Assembly (NCBI GenBank): GCA_902465115.1
Contig: CABQMC010000014.1
Span: 1-16,502 of the forward strand
From: an uncultured Collinsella sp.
Lineage (GTDB): Bacteria > Actinomycetota > Coriobacteriia > Coriobacteriales > Coriobacteriaceae
Direction of reading: 5' to 3'
Length of the DNA stretch: 16,502 nucleotides
Positions 6,198 through 13,416 of this stretch are shown one piece after another. The notes beneath the pieces were generated by a model. It saw only the letters and a list, made by a program, of their open reading frames with translations, was not told the origin of the DNA and ran no database searches. How positions within the stretch are numbered: the first letter of the stretch is position 1; the number at the start of each line of letters is the position of its first letter. A program made the position numbers and the translations under genes.

Positions 6198-7079
6198 ATG
6201 ACTCGCGCTGTTTCTCGTCGTGATTTCCTGGGTTTGATCGCCGGTGCTGCAATGGTTGCGGCGAGCGGTTGCGCTGGCAGTGGCGCTGACAAGGGCTCTG
6301 CCGCTGGTTCTGCCGCGGTTGCGGGCGACGATATCAAGGGCGCCAAGCTCACCTTTGTGGGCGACGATGCCTTTGCGCCCTATCGCTATCTGGAGACGCA
6401 GTCGGACGGCAAGCAGAAGGTTGTCGGCCTGGATATCGCCATTGCCGACGAGATGGCCTCGCGCCTGGGCTTTTCTTACGACTTTGAGCCGCAGGACTTT
6501 GCCGCCACGCTTGCATCGGTGCAGAGCGATGACAAGGCCTTTACCATGGCGATGAGCTCCAACGAAGAGCGCGAGCAGACCTATGACTTCACGCGCGGCT
6601 ACTATCAGCCGCTTGTGGGCGTTCTCACGCTCGGCGGCGATCCCGTCAAGCGCGTTGAGGACCTCGCCGGCAAGTCTATCGCCTGCACCACCGGTACCGT
6701 GCAGAACAAGTTCATCGCCAAGGTCATGCCCGATGCTGATATTCACACGTACGACGGTGGCGACCAGTGCCTGCAAGAGGTGCTCGCCGGGCGCATCGAT
6801 GCCTACCTGTGTGACGGCGCCGAGGGCCAGTCCATGCGCGATGCGAATGAGGGCCTGGTGCTGGGCCTGCTCGATCGCTCCGAGACGAGCGATCACGTGG
6901 GCGTGTACCGCCTGATGGCCAAGAAGGGTGCCGGATTTGTCGCGACGCTTGACGAGTGCATCGGCGAGATGCTCGAGGACGGCACCATCGATGACTGCAT
7001 CAAGCAGTATGTGGGCGCCGACTTCATGTGGAACGGCGACTATTCCGCTTCCGGTACGTCGACGGTTGCCGGAAAATAG
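6198..7079 (+). CDS. Amino acid ABC transporter substrate-binding lipoprotein with Tat-type signal
   Basis: 293 residues from ATG 6198 (ribosome site GAAAGG at 6185-6190); a longer in-frame start at 6093 would lie inside a repeat and hide the signal peptide. Residues 5-11 are VSRRDFL, a twin-arginine motif, followed by a hydrophobic stretch and ASGC, with C25 as the likely lipidated residue. An Ala/Gly/Ser-rich linker follows. The mature domain from about residue 40 is the SBP_bac_3 type: GDDAFAPYRYLE, VVGLDIAIADEMASRLG, AGKSIACTTGT and GRIDAYLCDG, as in polar amino acid receptors. It would capture an amino acid at the cell surface and pass it to the permease 33 bp downstream. Ligand specificity cannot be read from sequence. 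Confidence 0.92.
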   Translation: MTRAVSRRDFLGLIAGAAMVAASGCAGSGADKGSAAGSAAVAGDDIKGAKLTFVGDDAFAPYRYLETQSDGKQKVVGLDIAIADEMASRLGFSYDFEPQDFAATLASVQSDDKAFTMAMSSNEEREQTYDFTRGYYQPLVGVLTLGGDPVKRVEDLAGKSIACTTGTVQNKFIAKVMPDADIHTYDGGDQCLQEVLAGRIDAYLCDGAEGQSMRDANEGLVLGLLDRSETSDHVGVYRLMAKKGAGFVATLDECIGEMLEDGTIDDCIKQYVGADFMWNGDYSASGTSTVAGK

Positions 7080-7112
7080 CGAGCCGGTGAGGCGCGCGCC
7101 AAGGGCATGCTG

Positions 7113-7760
7113 ATGAAGTTTGAACTGCTAGAACCATATATACCGATGTTTATGAGCGGCCTGGTCGTGACCTGTCAGGTGACGGCCGCCGCGCTGGCCA
7201 TAGCACTCGTCCTGGGCTTTCTCATTGCCGTGCTCAAGGTTTTGCCCTGTCGCCCATTGCGTGCGGTGCTCAACTTCTACACCTCTATCTTTCGCGGCGT
7301 GCCGCTCATCGTGTTACTTTTTTTGGTGTACTTTGCGACGCCGCAGCTCACGGGCTTCAAAATTTCGATGTTTGCCGCCGGTGCCATTACGCTGGGGCTC
7401 AACGGCTCAGCGACGGTGTCCGAGACGGTGCGCGGTGGTATCGAGGGCGTTGACCGGGGGCAGTACGATGCCGCTCGGGCCATCGGGCTTCGCTATGTTC
7501 CCATGATGCGCAAGATCATCGTTCCGCAGGCGATGCGCTCGATTGCCCCCGCCCTGGTCAACGAAGTGATCACGGTCCTCAAGAGCTCCTCGCTGGTGGC
7601 AACCATCGGCCTGATGGATATGATGCGCGCCGCCCAGAGCGTGCAGGCGCTCACCTATCGAGCCTTTGAACCGTTTTTAGTGGTGGCCGTGGTCTACTAC
7701 GTCATTGTCATGGCGCTCACGGCCCTGGGCAATCGGCTCGAAGGCCGCCTGCGTCCCTAG
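7113..7760 (+). CDS. Amino acid ABC transporter permease (HisM/GlnP type)
   Basis: 215 residues from ATG 7113; AAGGG at 7101-7105 is well placed for this start and too close to the alternative ATG at 7107. There are about five membrane segments, the first near 12-42. RGVPLIVLLFLVYF (61-74) is the conserved region of the His/Glu/Gln/Arg permease family. YDAARAIG (118-125) with P138 is the EAA loop that contacts the ATPase. It forms the membrane channel for the ligand delivered by the preceding lipoprotein, with which it forms an operon. Normally a GlnQ-like ATPase gene follows; here a palindrome and glmS follow instead, so the ATPase must come from another locus. Confidence 0.92.
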   Translation: MKFELLEPYIPMFMSGLVVTCQVTAAALAIALVLGFLIAVLKVLPCRPLRAVLNFYTSIFRGVPLIVLLFLVYFATPQLTGFKISMFAAGAITLGLNGSATVSETVRGGIEGVDRGQYDAARAIGLRYVPMMRKIIVPQAMRSIAPALVNEVITVLKSSSLVATIGLMDMMRAAQSVQALTYRAFEPFLVVAVVYYVIVMALTALGNRLEGRLRP

Positions 7761-7770
7761 GGGAGTGCCA

Positions 7771-7808
7771 ACCACCGCAAAGGTGCCTGTCACCGTTGTG
7801 GCGGTGGG
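7771..7808 (+). repeat. Family-B intergenic palindrome, copy 2
   Basis: ACCACCGCAAAGGTGCCTGT followed by CACCGTTGTGGCGGTGG, 10 bp after the permease stop. The arms have diverged (CCACCGCAA against TTGTGGCGGTGG), yet changes on one arm are partly matched on the other, as expected if the folded form is kept. The loop keeps GCCTGT. Confidence 0.8.
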
Positions 7809-7821
7809 GTGTGTGCATCGG

Positions 7822-7859
7822 GTGGTATCTAAGTTGAGATACCACTTCTGGTATATCAG
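7822..7859. promoter_or_regulatory. Dyads with TGGTAT half-sites upstream of glmS
   Basis: GTGGTATCT (7822-7830) and AGATACCAC (7837-7845) form a perfect 9-bp inverted repeat with a 6-base loop. Immediately after is CTGGTATATCAG (7848-7859), an imperfect palindrome with the same GGTAT core. This is either an RNA hairpin or an operator pair. TGGTAT..ATACCA sites are of the kind bound by GntR/HutC amino-sugar regulators, which is only suggestive here. Confidence 0.45.
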
Positions 7860-7866
7860 CCTGCGC

Positions 7867-7896
7867 TTGCGTGAGTACAATACTCGAACGTTATAC
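7867..7896 (+). promoter_or_regulatory. Candidate glmS promoter elements
   Basis: TACAAT at 7876-7881 sits inside the palindrome GAGTA-CAA-TACTC (7873-7885). An alternative is TTGCGT (7867-7872), 18 bp, TTATAC (7891-7896). Sequence alone does not decide between them. Confidence 0.3.
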
Positions 7897-7955
7897 GTCT
7901 CAGCGCCCCCTGTGCGTGGACGTCTTGCAGTCACGCGAGCGAAGGGATTTATCCT

Positions 7956-9803
7956 ATGTGCGGAATTGTCGGCTACACCGGCTCTGATATTGCAAAGAAC
8001 ATCCTGGTCACAGGCCTTAAGCGCATGGAGTATCGCGGCTATGACTCCTCGGGCGTCGCGCTCGAGGTGGGCGAGGGCGCCGCGGCGCACCTCGACGTTA
8101 TCCGCCGCGTGGGTAAGGTTGCGGGTCTGGAGAGCGAGCTTTCCAATATCGATAGCGACGCAACCTGCGGTATCGGTCACACCCGTTGGGCTACCCACGG
8201 CAAGCCTTCCGTCGTTAACGCTCATCCCCACACCAGCTGCGACGGTCGCATCGCCATCGTCCACAACGGCATTATCGAGAACTTCGCCGAACTGCGCGAG
8301 GAGCTGGAGGGCCGCGGCCATCACTTTAAGAGCGAGACCGATACGGAGGTCTTCGCGCATCTGATCGAAGAGGCCTATGCCGAGACGCACGACCTGATGG
8401 CCTCCGTGCGCGAGGCTTGCACCCACGTGGTAGGCGCCTATGGCTTGGCCGCCGTGTGCGCCGACGAGCCTGGCGTGATCGCCGTTGCCCGCAAGGATTC
8501 CCCGATCGTGGTCGGCGTGGGCGAGACCGGCTCCTACGTTGCCTCCGACGTCATCGCGCTCATCGACGCCACCCGCGATGTCGTGGTGCTCGAAGACGGT
8601 CAGTTTGCCAAGCTTACGCCTGCGGGCGTCGAGTACACCGACGAGGCCGGCAATGTCATCGTGCCCAAGGTCACCCACATCGATTGGGATCTGGACATGG
8701 CCGAAAAGGGCGGCTATCCCGACTTTATGCTCAAGGAGATCCACGAGCAGCCGCGCGTCGTGCGCGACACGCTGGTTGGCCGTATGACGCCTGCCGGCGA
8801 GCTCGACATCGATGAGCTGGGCCTGTCCCTCGAGGAGCTCAACGACATCGACCGTGTCTACGTGATCGCCTGCGGCACCAGCTATCACGCCGGACTCATC
8901 GCAAAGAACCTTATTGAGGGCTGGGCTCGCATTCCCACCGAGGTTGAGGCTGCAAGCGAGTTCCGCTATCGCAACCCCATCATCACGCCGACGACGCTCG
9001 TCGTTGCCGTGTCCCAGTCGGGCGAGACGGCCGATACCCTTGCCGCCATTCGCGACGCGCGCATCAAGGGCGCCAAGGTCTTTGGCATCACCAACGTGGT
9101 GGGCAGCCCCGTGGCGCGCGAGAGCGACGGCGTCATCTATACCAAGGCCAACAAGGAGATCGCCGTCGCCTCGACCAAGAGCTTCATCGGTCAGGTTGTG
9201 AGTCTCACGCTGCTTGCTCTGCTGCTGGCGCAGGTTAAGTACCGTCTGACCACCAAGCAGGCGCGCATGCTGTTCCGCGAACTTTCCGATACGGCCGAGC
9301 AGATCCAGTGGATTTTGGATACCCAGACCGAGGCCGTGCACGAGGCCGCCCTGCTGTGCAAGGACGCGCAGTCGGCGCTGTTCGTGGGCCGCGGTATGGG
9401 CGCTGCCATCTCCTACGAGGGCGCACTCAAGCTCAAGGAGGTCAGCTACCTGCACGCCGAGGCGTATGCTGCCGGCGAGATGAAGCACGGTCCCATCGCG
9501 CTGATCGATCCAGGCTTCCCCGTCATCGCCGTGGCCACAAAGAGTGCCACCTACGACAAGACCGTGTCGAACCTTATGGAGTGCAAGGCGCGCGGTGCCA
9601 AGGTCATCGTCGTTGCCACCGAGGGCGACGAGGAGATCAACAAGATCGCCGACTGTATCATCCGCGTGCCGGCCGTCCGCGACGTGTTCAGCCCCATCAC
9701 GGCGAGCGTCCCGCTGCAGCTGCTCGCCCGCGAGGTTGCCATCCTGCGCGGCTGCGACGTCGATCAGCCCCGCAACCTCGCTAAGAGCGTGACCGTGGAA
9801 TAG
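7956..9803 (+). CDS. glmS: Glutamine--fructose-6-phosphate aminotransferase (isomerizing)
   Basis: 615 residues, the normal length. It makes glucosamine-6-phosphate from fructose-6-phosphate and glutamine in the cytoplasm, the first step to UDP-GlcNAc for peptidoglycan. C2, exposed after Met removal (MCGIVGY), is the glutaminase nucleophile. THTRWATHG-like sequence (GIGHTRWATHGKPS), NAHPHTSCDG and HNGIIENF complete that domain (to about 225). Two SIS sugar-isomerase domains follow, with CGTSYHAG, SQSGETADT, STKSFIGQ, EGALKLKEVSYLHAEAYAAGEMKHGP and the classic C-terminus NLAKSVTVE. The ribosome site AAGGGA precedes ATG 7956. The gene is monocistronic, ending in a strong terminator. No glmS ribozyme is seen in the leader. 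Confidence 0.97.
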   Translation: MCGIVGYTGSDIAKNILVTGLKRMEYRGYDSSGVALEVGEGAAAHLDVIRRVGKVAGLESELSNIDSDATCGIGHTRWATHGKPSVVNAHPHTSCDGRIAIVHNGIIENFAELREELEGRGHHFKSETDTEVFAHLIEEAYAETHDLMASVREACTHVVGAYGLAAVCADEPGVIAVARKDSPIVVGVGETGSYVASDVIALIDATRDVVVLEDGQFAKLTPAGVEYTDEAGNVIVPKVTHIDWDLDMAEKGGYPDFMLKEIHEQPRVVRDTLVGRMTPAGELDIDELGLSLEELNDIDRVYVIACGTSYHAGLIAKNLIEGWARIPTEVEAASEFRYRNPIITPTTLVVAVSQSGETADTLAAIRDARIKGAKVFGITNVVGSPVARESDGVIYTKANKEIAVASTKSFIGQVVSLTLLALLLAQVKYRLTTKQARMLFRELSDTAEQIQWILDTQTEAVHEAALLCKDAQSALFVGRGMGAAISYEGALKLKEVSYLHAEAYAAGEMKHGPIALIDPGFPVIAVATKSATYDKTVSNLMECKARGAKVIVVATEGDEEINKIADCIIRVPAVRDVFSPITASVPLQLLAREVAILRGCDVDQPRNLAKSVTVE

Positions 9804-9828
9804 TTGGTTCCGCCATCCCAACAACTAA

Positions 9829-9867
9829 GGCCCGACTCCGCGTCATCAGACGGAGCCGGGCCTTTTT
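9829..9867 (+). terminator. Intrinsic terminator of glmS
   Basis: GGCCCGACTCCG (9829-9840) pairs with CGGAGCCGGGCC (9851-9862), one A/C mismatch, 10-base loop, followed directly by TTTTT. It lies 26 bp after the stop codon. Confidence 0.93.
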
Positions 9868-9874
9868 GTGCGGA

Positions 9875-9915
9875 AAAACCACCACAAAGGTGCCTGTCCC
9901 CTTTGTGGTGGTTTT
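9875..9915 (+). repeat. Family-B intergenic palindrome, copy 3 (perfect)
   Basis: AAAACCACCACAAAGG (9875-9890) and CCTTTGTGGTGGTTTT (9900-9915) form a perfect 16-bp stem with loop TGCCTGTCC. It is the cleanest copy of the family. It lies between the glmS terminator and the end of the GntR gene, with AAAA/TTTT at the stem base so it could also stop transcription from the minus strand. Confidence 0.9.
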
Positions 9916-9921
9916 GGCAGG

Positions 9922-10623
9922 TTAGCGGAGCTTGCTGGTCTCGAAGTACTTGGGATATTGGTCCAGGACCTCGGTCTGGTTGCGGAACATCATATGCAGG
10001 TGCTTGCTGACCAAAAAGCTCGCCTCGATGGGGTCGCGGCCGGCGATGGCGCGGCGGATTTGCTTGTGCTCGTTAACAATCTCCTGATTGTCGAGCGTCT
10101 GCGTGGCGGCGCGCAACCAGCGGAAGCGCTCCAGGTCGGCATTGGTCTCTTCGAGCCACGACCACACGGTGCTGCGGCACGCGATGCTAAAGATCATGCG
10201 GTGCATGAGGTTGTCGCTTAAAAAGAAGCCGATGCGATCCTCCTCGGCCATGGTCTTTTCCTGCAGCGCGATGGCTCTGTCGAGCTGCTCGATGCCTGCC
10301 GAGGTGGCACGGGCGCAGCACTCCACAATCACCTGCTTTTCCAGGTGCTCGCGAATGTAGCAGGCGCTTTCGGCAAGAGTGAGGTTGATGGGTGAGACGT
10401 AGGTGCCGCTTTGGGGCACGGTACGCACCAGGCCCTCTTGCGCCAGACGCACCAGCGCCTCGCGCACAGGGGTGCGCCCCATATCCAGGTCGTCGCAAAG
10501 CTGCTTGACGCCCAACTTTTCGCCCGGCTTGTAGTCCAGGTAGACGATTTTGCGTCGAATGGTGTGGTAGGACTGGTCCTGCAGGCTCGTTTCCTGCTCG
10601 CCGACGTGCATCGATTCTTCCAT
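9922..10623 (-). CDS. GntR-family regulator, FadR subfamily (FCD effector domain)
   Basis: 233 residues. Residues 15-80 form the GntR winged helix: SYHTIRRKIVYLDYKPGEKL, QLCDDLDMGRTPVREALVRL and EGLVRTVPQSGTYV. Residues about 85-220 form an all-helical FCD domain. D137, H141, H186 and H208 match the metal-site pattern of this domain, so it probably binds a metal and a small carboxylate such as an organic acid. The start at 10623 has GTGAGG a short way upstream; ATG 10611, five codons in, is also possible. The gene is divergent from the YeiH-type transporter with a 193-bp shared region, so regulation of that gene and of itself is the obvious guess. Confidence 0.92.
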   Translation of the reverse strand: MEESMHVGEQETSLQDQSYHTIRRKIVYLDYKPGEKLGVKQLCDDLDMGRTPVREALVRLAQEGLVRTVPQSGTYVSPINLTLAESACYIREHLEKQVIVECCARATSAGIEQLDRAIALQEKTMAEEDRIGFFLSDNLMHRMIFSIACRSTVWSWLEETNADLERFRWLRAATQTLDNQEIVNEHKQIRRAIAGRDPIEASFLVSKHLHMMFRNQTEVLDQYPKYFETSKLR

Positions 10624-10816
10624 AGTGCCTCACAACCGTTCTATCACACTCATATATCAGCTGTTAATTATGCCGCGAATCAGCTCTCCGCGGTGGGTAA
10701 TTCGGCTGTTGCCCAAGAACTATTGCGGCATCTTAGTCTGTATTTGCGCAGGGCTGTGCCCAATGTTGCCGTATCATAAGCCGTCGCAAACGTGAAATAG
10801 AAAGAAGGAATCCCAT
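10624..10816. promoter_or_regulatory. Divergent control region between GntR and YeiH-type genes
   Basis: Both genes must start from this 193-bp gap. Visible structure: ATCAGCT repeated directly at 10656-10662 and 10679-10685, and an inverted repeat TGGGTAA (10694-10700) / TTGCCCA (10709-10715) with a G-T pair. TATCAT at 10772-10777 could be a -10 for the plus-strand gene. No exact FadR-type TNGTNNNACNA site is seen. Assignment of any of these as the operator is a guess. Confidence 0.35.
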
Positions 10817-11851
10817 ATGCAACTGGCAAATATCGTACGCGAGCGCTGGAAGGGCGTCTTGTTCTGCCTGATCATCGCCATCCCCGCGACGTTGTTTGGC
10901 AAACAGATTGAGGTGGTCGGTGGGCCGGTATTTGCCATCCTCTTTGGCATGGTTCTGGCGCTTGTCTTTCCCAAGAATCGCCGCGAACAGCTCGCCGCCG
11001 GTGTCACCTATACGTCTAAAAAAGTCTTGCAGTACGCGGTTATCCTGCTTGGCTTTGGCATGAACCTCTCGCAGATTCTGTCCAAAGGCGCCCAGTCGCT
11101 GCCGATTATCGTGGCGACGATCTCGACCTCGCTTGTCATCGCCTTTGTGCTCTGCCGCGTTATGAACGTGCCGGGCAAGATCGCGACGCTTGTGGGTGTG
11201 GGCTCGTCGATTTGCGGCGGTTCGGCCATCGCTGCGACCGCGCCCGTTATCGATGCTGATGATCGCGAGATTGCCCAAGCCATTTCGGTCATCTTCCTGT
11301 TTAACGTTATCGCGGCGCTCGTGTTTCCGACGCTCGGCGGCATGCTCGGGCTGACCAACGAGGGCTTTGGCCTGTTTGCCGGCACCGCCATCAACGACAC
11401 CTCGTCCGTAACGGCTGCGGCGAGTGCCTGGGACAGCATGCATCCCGGCGCCAATGTGCTCGAGAGCGCCACGGTGGTTAAGCTCACCAGGACGCTGGCC
11501 ATTATTCCCATTACGTTGGTTCTCGCATGCTGGCAGATGCATCTGGCGCGCAAGGCCGGCGGCGACGCCAAAAGCACGTTCTCGCTTAAACGAGCGTTTC
11601 CCATGTTCGTGCTGTTCTTTGTGCTGGCGAGCGTGATCACCACGGTGCTTCAGCTTCCCGCGTCCATTACGGCGCCCATCAAGGAGCTGTCGAAGTTCTT
11701 TATTGTGATGGCCATGGCGGCTATTGGCTTTAATACCGATATCGTCGAGCTGGTCAAAAAGGGCGGAAAGCCTATCGCGTTGGGCTTTTGCTGCTGGATT
11801 GGCATTGCGTGCATGAGTTTGGGAATGCAGCACGTGCTGGGAATCTGGTAG
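10817..11851 (+). CDS. YeiH-family putative sulfate/anion exporter (UPF0324)
   Basis: 344 residues, the usual length, with about ten membrane segments. Family hallmarks: GPVFAILFGMVLAL (40-53), YAVILLGFGMNLSQI, GVGSSICGGSAIAATAPVI, EIAQAISVIFLFNV, FAGTAINDTSSVTAAAS and the final AAIGFNTD. It is an inner-membrane transporter of the YeiH/Cons_hypoth698 group, named for a proposed role in sulfate or sulfonate metabolism; the true substrate of most members is unknown. AAGAAGGAATCCC gives a good ribosome site. In enterobacteria the relative is next to a LysR gene; here the divergent regulator is GntR. Confidence 0.92.
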   Translation: MQLANIVRERWKGVLFCLIIAIPATLFGKQIEVVGGPVFAILFGMVLALVFPKNRREQLAAGVTYTSKKVLQYAVILLGFGMNLSQILSKGAQSLPIIVATISTSLVIAFVLCRVMNVPGKIATLVGVGSSICGGSAIAATAPVIDADDREIAQAISVIFLFNVIAALVFPTLGGMLGLTNEGFGLFAGTAINDTSSVTAAASAWDSMHPGANVLESATVVKLTRTLAIIPITLVLACWQMHLARKAGGDAKSTFSLKRAFPMFVLFFVLASVITTVLQLPASITAPIKELSKFFIVMAMAAIGFNTDIVELVKKGGKPIALGFCCWIGIACMSLGMQHVLGIW

Positions 11852-11903
11852 AGAAGCAGCTTATTTGCGTGTTGCATGCTGGCGAGCGCATTCTCACGGT
11901 GGA

Positions 11904-11992
11904 GCGATAGGAGCTCTTGCGGGTATGGCTTGTCCGCAGGTTGATAGGTCCCGAAGAGCTCTTATCGCCCCGCCAGGATGGCGATGCGGGGC
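11904..11992 (+). other. Large stem-loop followed by an overlapping GC hairpin, unassigned
   Basis: GCGATAGGAGCTCTTGCGGG (11904-11923) pairs with 11950-11968 (CCCGAAGAGCTCTTATCGC) as a 19-bp stem with one bulged G and one G-T pair, loop 26 bases. A second hairpin, GCCCCGC (11967-11973) / GCGGGGC (11986-11992), shares two bases with its 3' end. It could end yeiH transcription or be a structured leader of the gene at 12116. There is no U-run. Confidence 0.5.
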
Positions 11993-12115
11993 AATTCATA
12001 TATTCGCAAGAAGGCACCGCGGGCCCTATAGTGTTTGGTGAACATTATCGTTCAATTTTGAAACACTTGAGATGCCGGGTCTCAGATGGGGCCGCGGCTG
12101 GAGACGGGGCGAACC

Positions 12116-13333
12116 ATGGACAGCGATGCCAAGCTGCAGATTCTGATTGAGGCATTGTCCGCAGCCGGAGCATCGGCGCTGGCAATCGACGGGCGCGGTG
12201 GCGTTGTAATCTCGACTATGAGTGACGCGGCGCTCGAGCAGGATATCGCTGCTTTTGTTTCCGAGCGTCTCGCTCGCGTGGGCGATGGGGCACGCCTGGT
12301 GATGGGCCACGAGGGCGTGCGGTTGAGCTTGACGGTGCGCCCGACGGCCAAGGAGCGCGGAGCGCTTTGGGTGGTCGTGGCGCATGAGGTGCGCGCCGCT
12401 GCGACGCATGCGGGCATCGAGTGGCTCAATGCCGACGAAGTCGAGGCTCGCTACGAGTCGAGCACGTACGGCATCGTCGAAGATGCGGCAGCGGTCGCTG
12501 CCCCCGTACGGGAGAGCTACGCACGCGGGGTGCCCCTTATGCTCGAGGGTGAACTGGGCGCGGGGCAGGACCAGATTGCAAAACGCCTGTACCTGGATGG
12601 ACCCTATGCCGATCAGCCCTTTGTGTCCGTTGCGCTCGATGAGCTTACGGATCGCGGTTGGCGCCATCTGCTCAAAAGTTCCGAATCGCCGCTATTCCAA
12701 ACGGGGCTGACGCTTTGCGTGAGCGGCTGGCATGCCGTTGGGCCCCAGCGCCTGCGCGAGCTCGTGTCCGCAATGATCGACACGGCGCTCGCAACTCGTT
12801 GCCATGTGGTGTTGACGGCAAACGATATGCCGGGTGGTGGCGAAAGCGACCAGGCTGCCTTTGTGACCGAGCGCTTGGCATGTGCAGTGAGCGTGGCGCC
12901 TGCGATTGCCGAGCAGGGCGGCGCGTCGAAAAAGACTGCGTGCTACCTGAAGTATCTGGCAGATATGTTTAAGACGGGTGCCCCCATGTTGTCCGCCGCC
13001 GCGGCAGAGACGCTCGATGCGTACCGTTGGCCCCGCAATTACCTGCAGCTGCGTGAAGTCTCTGAACGACTCTATATATTAGTGGGGGCTGGAACGGTGG
13101 AGCGCGCCGTGGCGAAAGAGGTGCTTGCCCAGGAGGACGTTATCAAGACCGCGACCTTTGGCGCCCCGGCGCTCGAAAGCGATTTGTACATCTTGCGTCC
13201 CCTGGCCGATACCGAGCGCGATGTCGCACGGTTGGTCCTGCAGCACCTTCACGGCAACAGGACACGTGCGGCAGAGGTGCTCGGTATAAGCCGCACGACT
13301 TTATGGCGCCTGCTGAAGGACAACGACCGCTGA
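12116..13333 (+). CDS. Degenerate NtrC-type regulator (ATPase motifs lost) with Fis-type helix-turn-helix
   Basis: 405 residues from ATG 12116; an in-frame ATG at 12086 lacks a good ribosome site. Residues 1-115 are an unassigned N-terminal sensory-like region. Residues 130-330 align in order with the central AAA+ domain of sigma-54 activators but with key residues gone. The Walker A place reads GELGAGQ (145-151), Q151 replacing lysine. The GAFTGA loop is absent. The Walker B place reads TLCVSGW (199-205), without Asp-Glu. No arginine-finger segment is recognised. The lid still shows AYRWPRNYLQLREVSERLYIL (302-322), the WPGNVREL region. Residues 366-405 are a Fis-type HTH: HLHGNRTRAAEVLGISRTTLWRLL. 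It should bind DNA but not drive sigma-54 open-complex formation, so it probably acts as an ordinary activator or repressor. Function unknown. Confidence 0.8.
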   Translation: MDSDAKLQILIEALSAAGASALAIDGRGGVVISTMSDAALEQDIAAFVSERLARVGDGARLVMGHEGVRLSLTVRPTAKERGALWVVVAHEVRAAATHAGIEWLNADEVEARYESSTYGIVEDAAAVAAPVRESYARGVPLMLEGELGAGQDQIAKRLYLDGPYADQPFVSVALDELTDRGWRHLLKSSESPLFQTGLTLCVSGWHAVGPQRLRELVSAMIDTALATRCHVVLTANDMPGGGESDQAAFVTERLACAVSVAPAIAEQGGASKKTACYLKYLADMFKTGAPMLSAAAAETLDAYRWPRNYLQLREVSERLYILVGAGTVERAVAKEVLAQEDVIKTATFGAPALESDLYILRPLADTERDVARLVLQHLHGNRTRAAEVLGISRTTLWRLLKDNDR

Positions 13334-13416
13334 GCGAGGCGCCGTGACCGCGTGCGGCGCGTGTGATACAGTCCAAAGAAGCATTGTTTCGATTGTGTTA
13401 CGGCGTGCGGGGGAGT

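Noticed and set aside
7761-7955. A glmS ribozyme in the glmS leader
   Set aside because: The leader is occupied by a family-B palindrome and short dyads; no ribozyme-like core is visible.
7677-9824. A 715-codon open frame on the minus strand covering all of glmS
   Set aside because: It is the antisense shadow of the GC-rich glmS gene. Its translation is rich in His, Gly, Asp and Ala with no known motifs, and glmS is unmistakable on the plus strand.
10733-11833. A 366-codon minus-strand open frame opposite the YeiH-type gene
   Set aside because: The translation is a polar His/Arg/Asn-rich shadow; the plus-strand frame has all family motifs and membrane helices.
12116-13333. A functional sigma-54-dependent activator
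   Set aside because: Walker A lysine, GAFTGA and Walker B acids are all missing, so that label would mislead.
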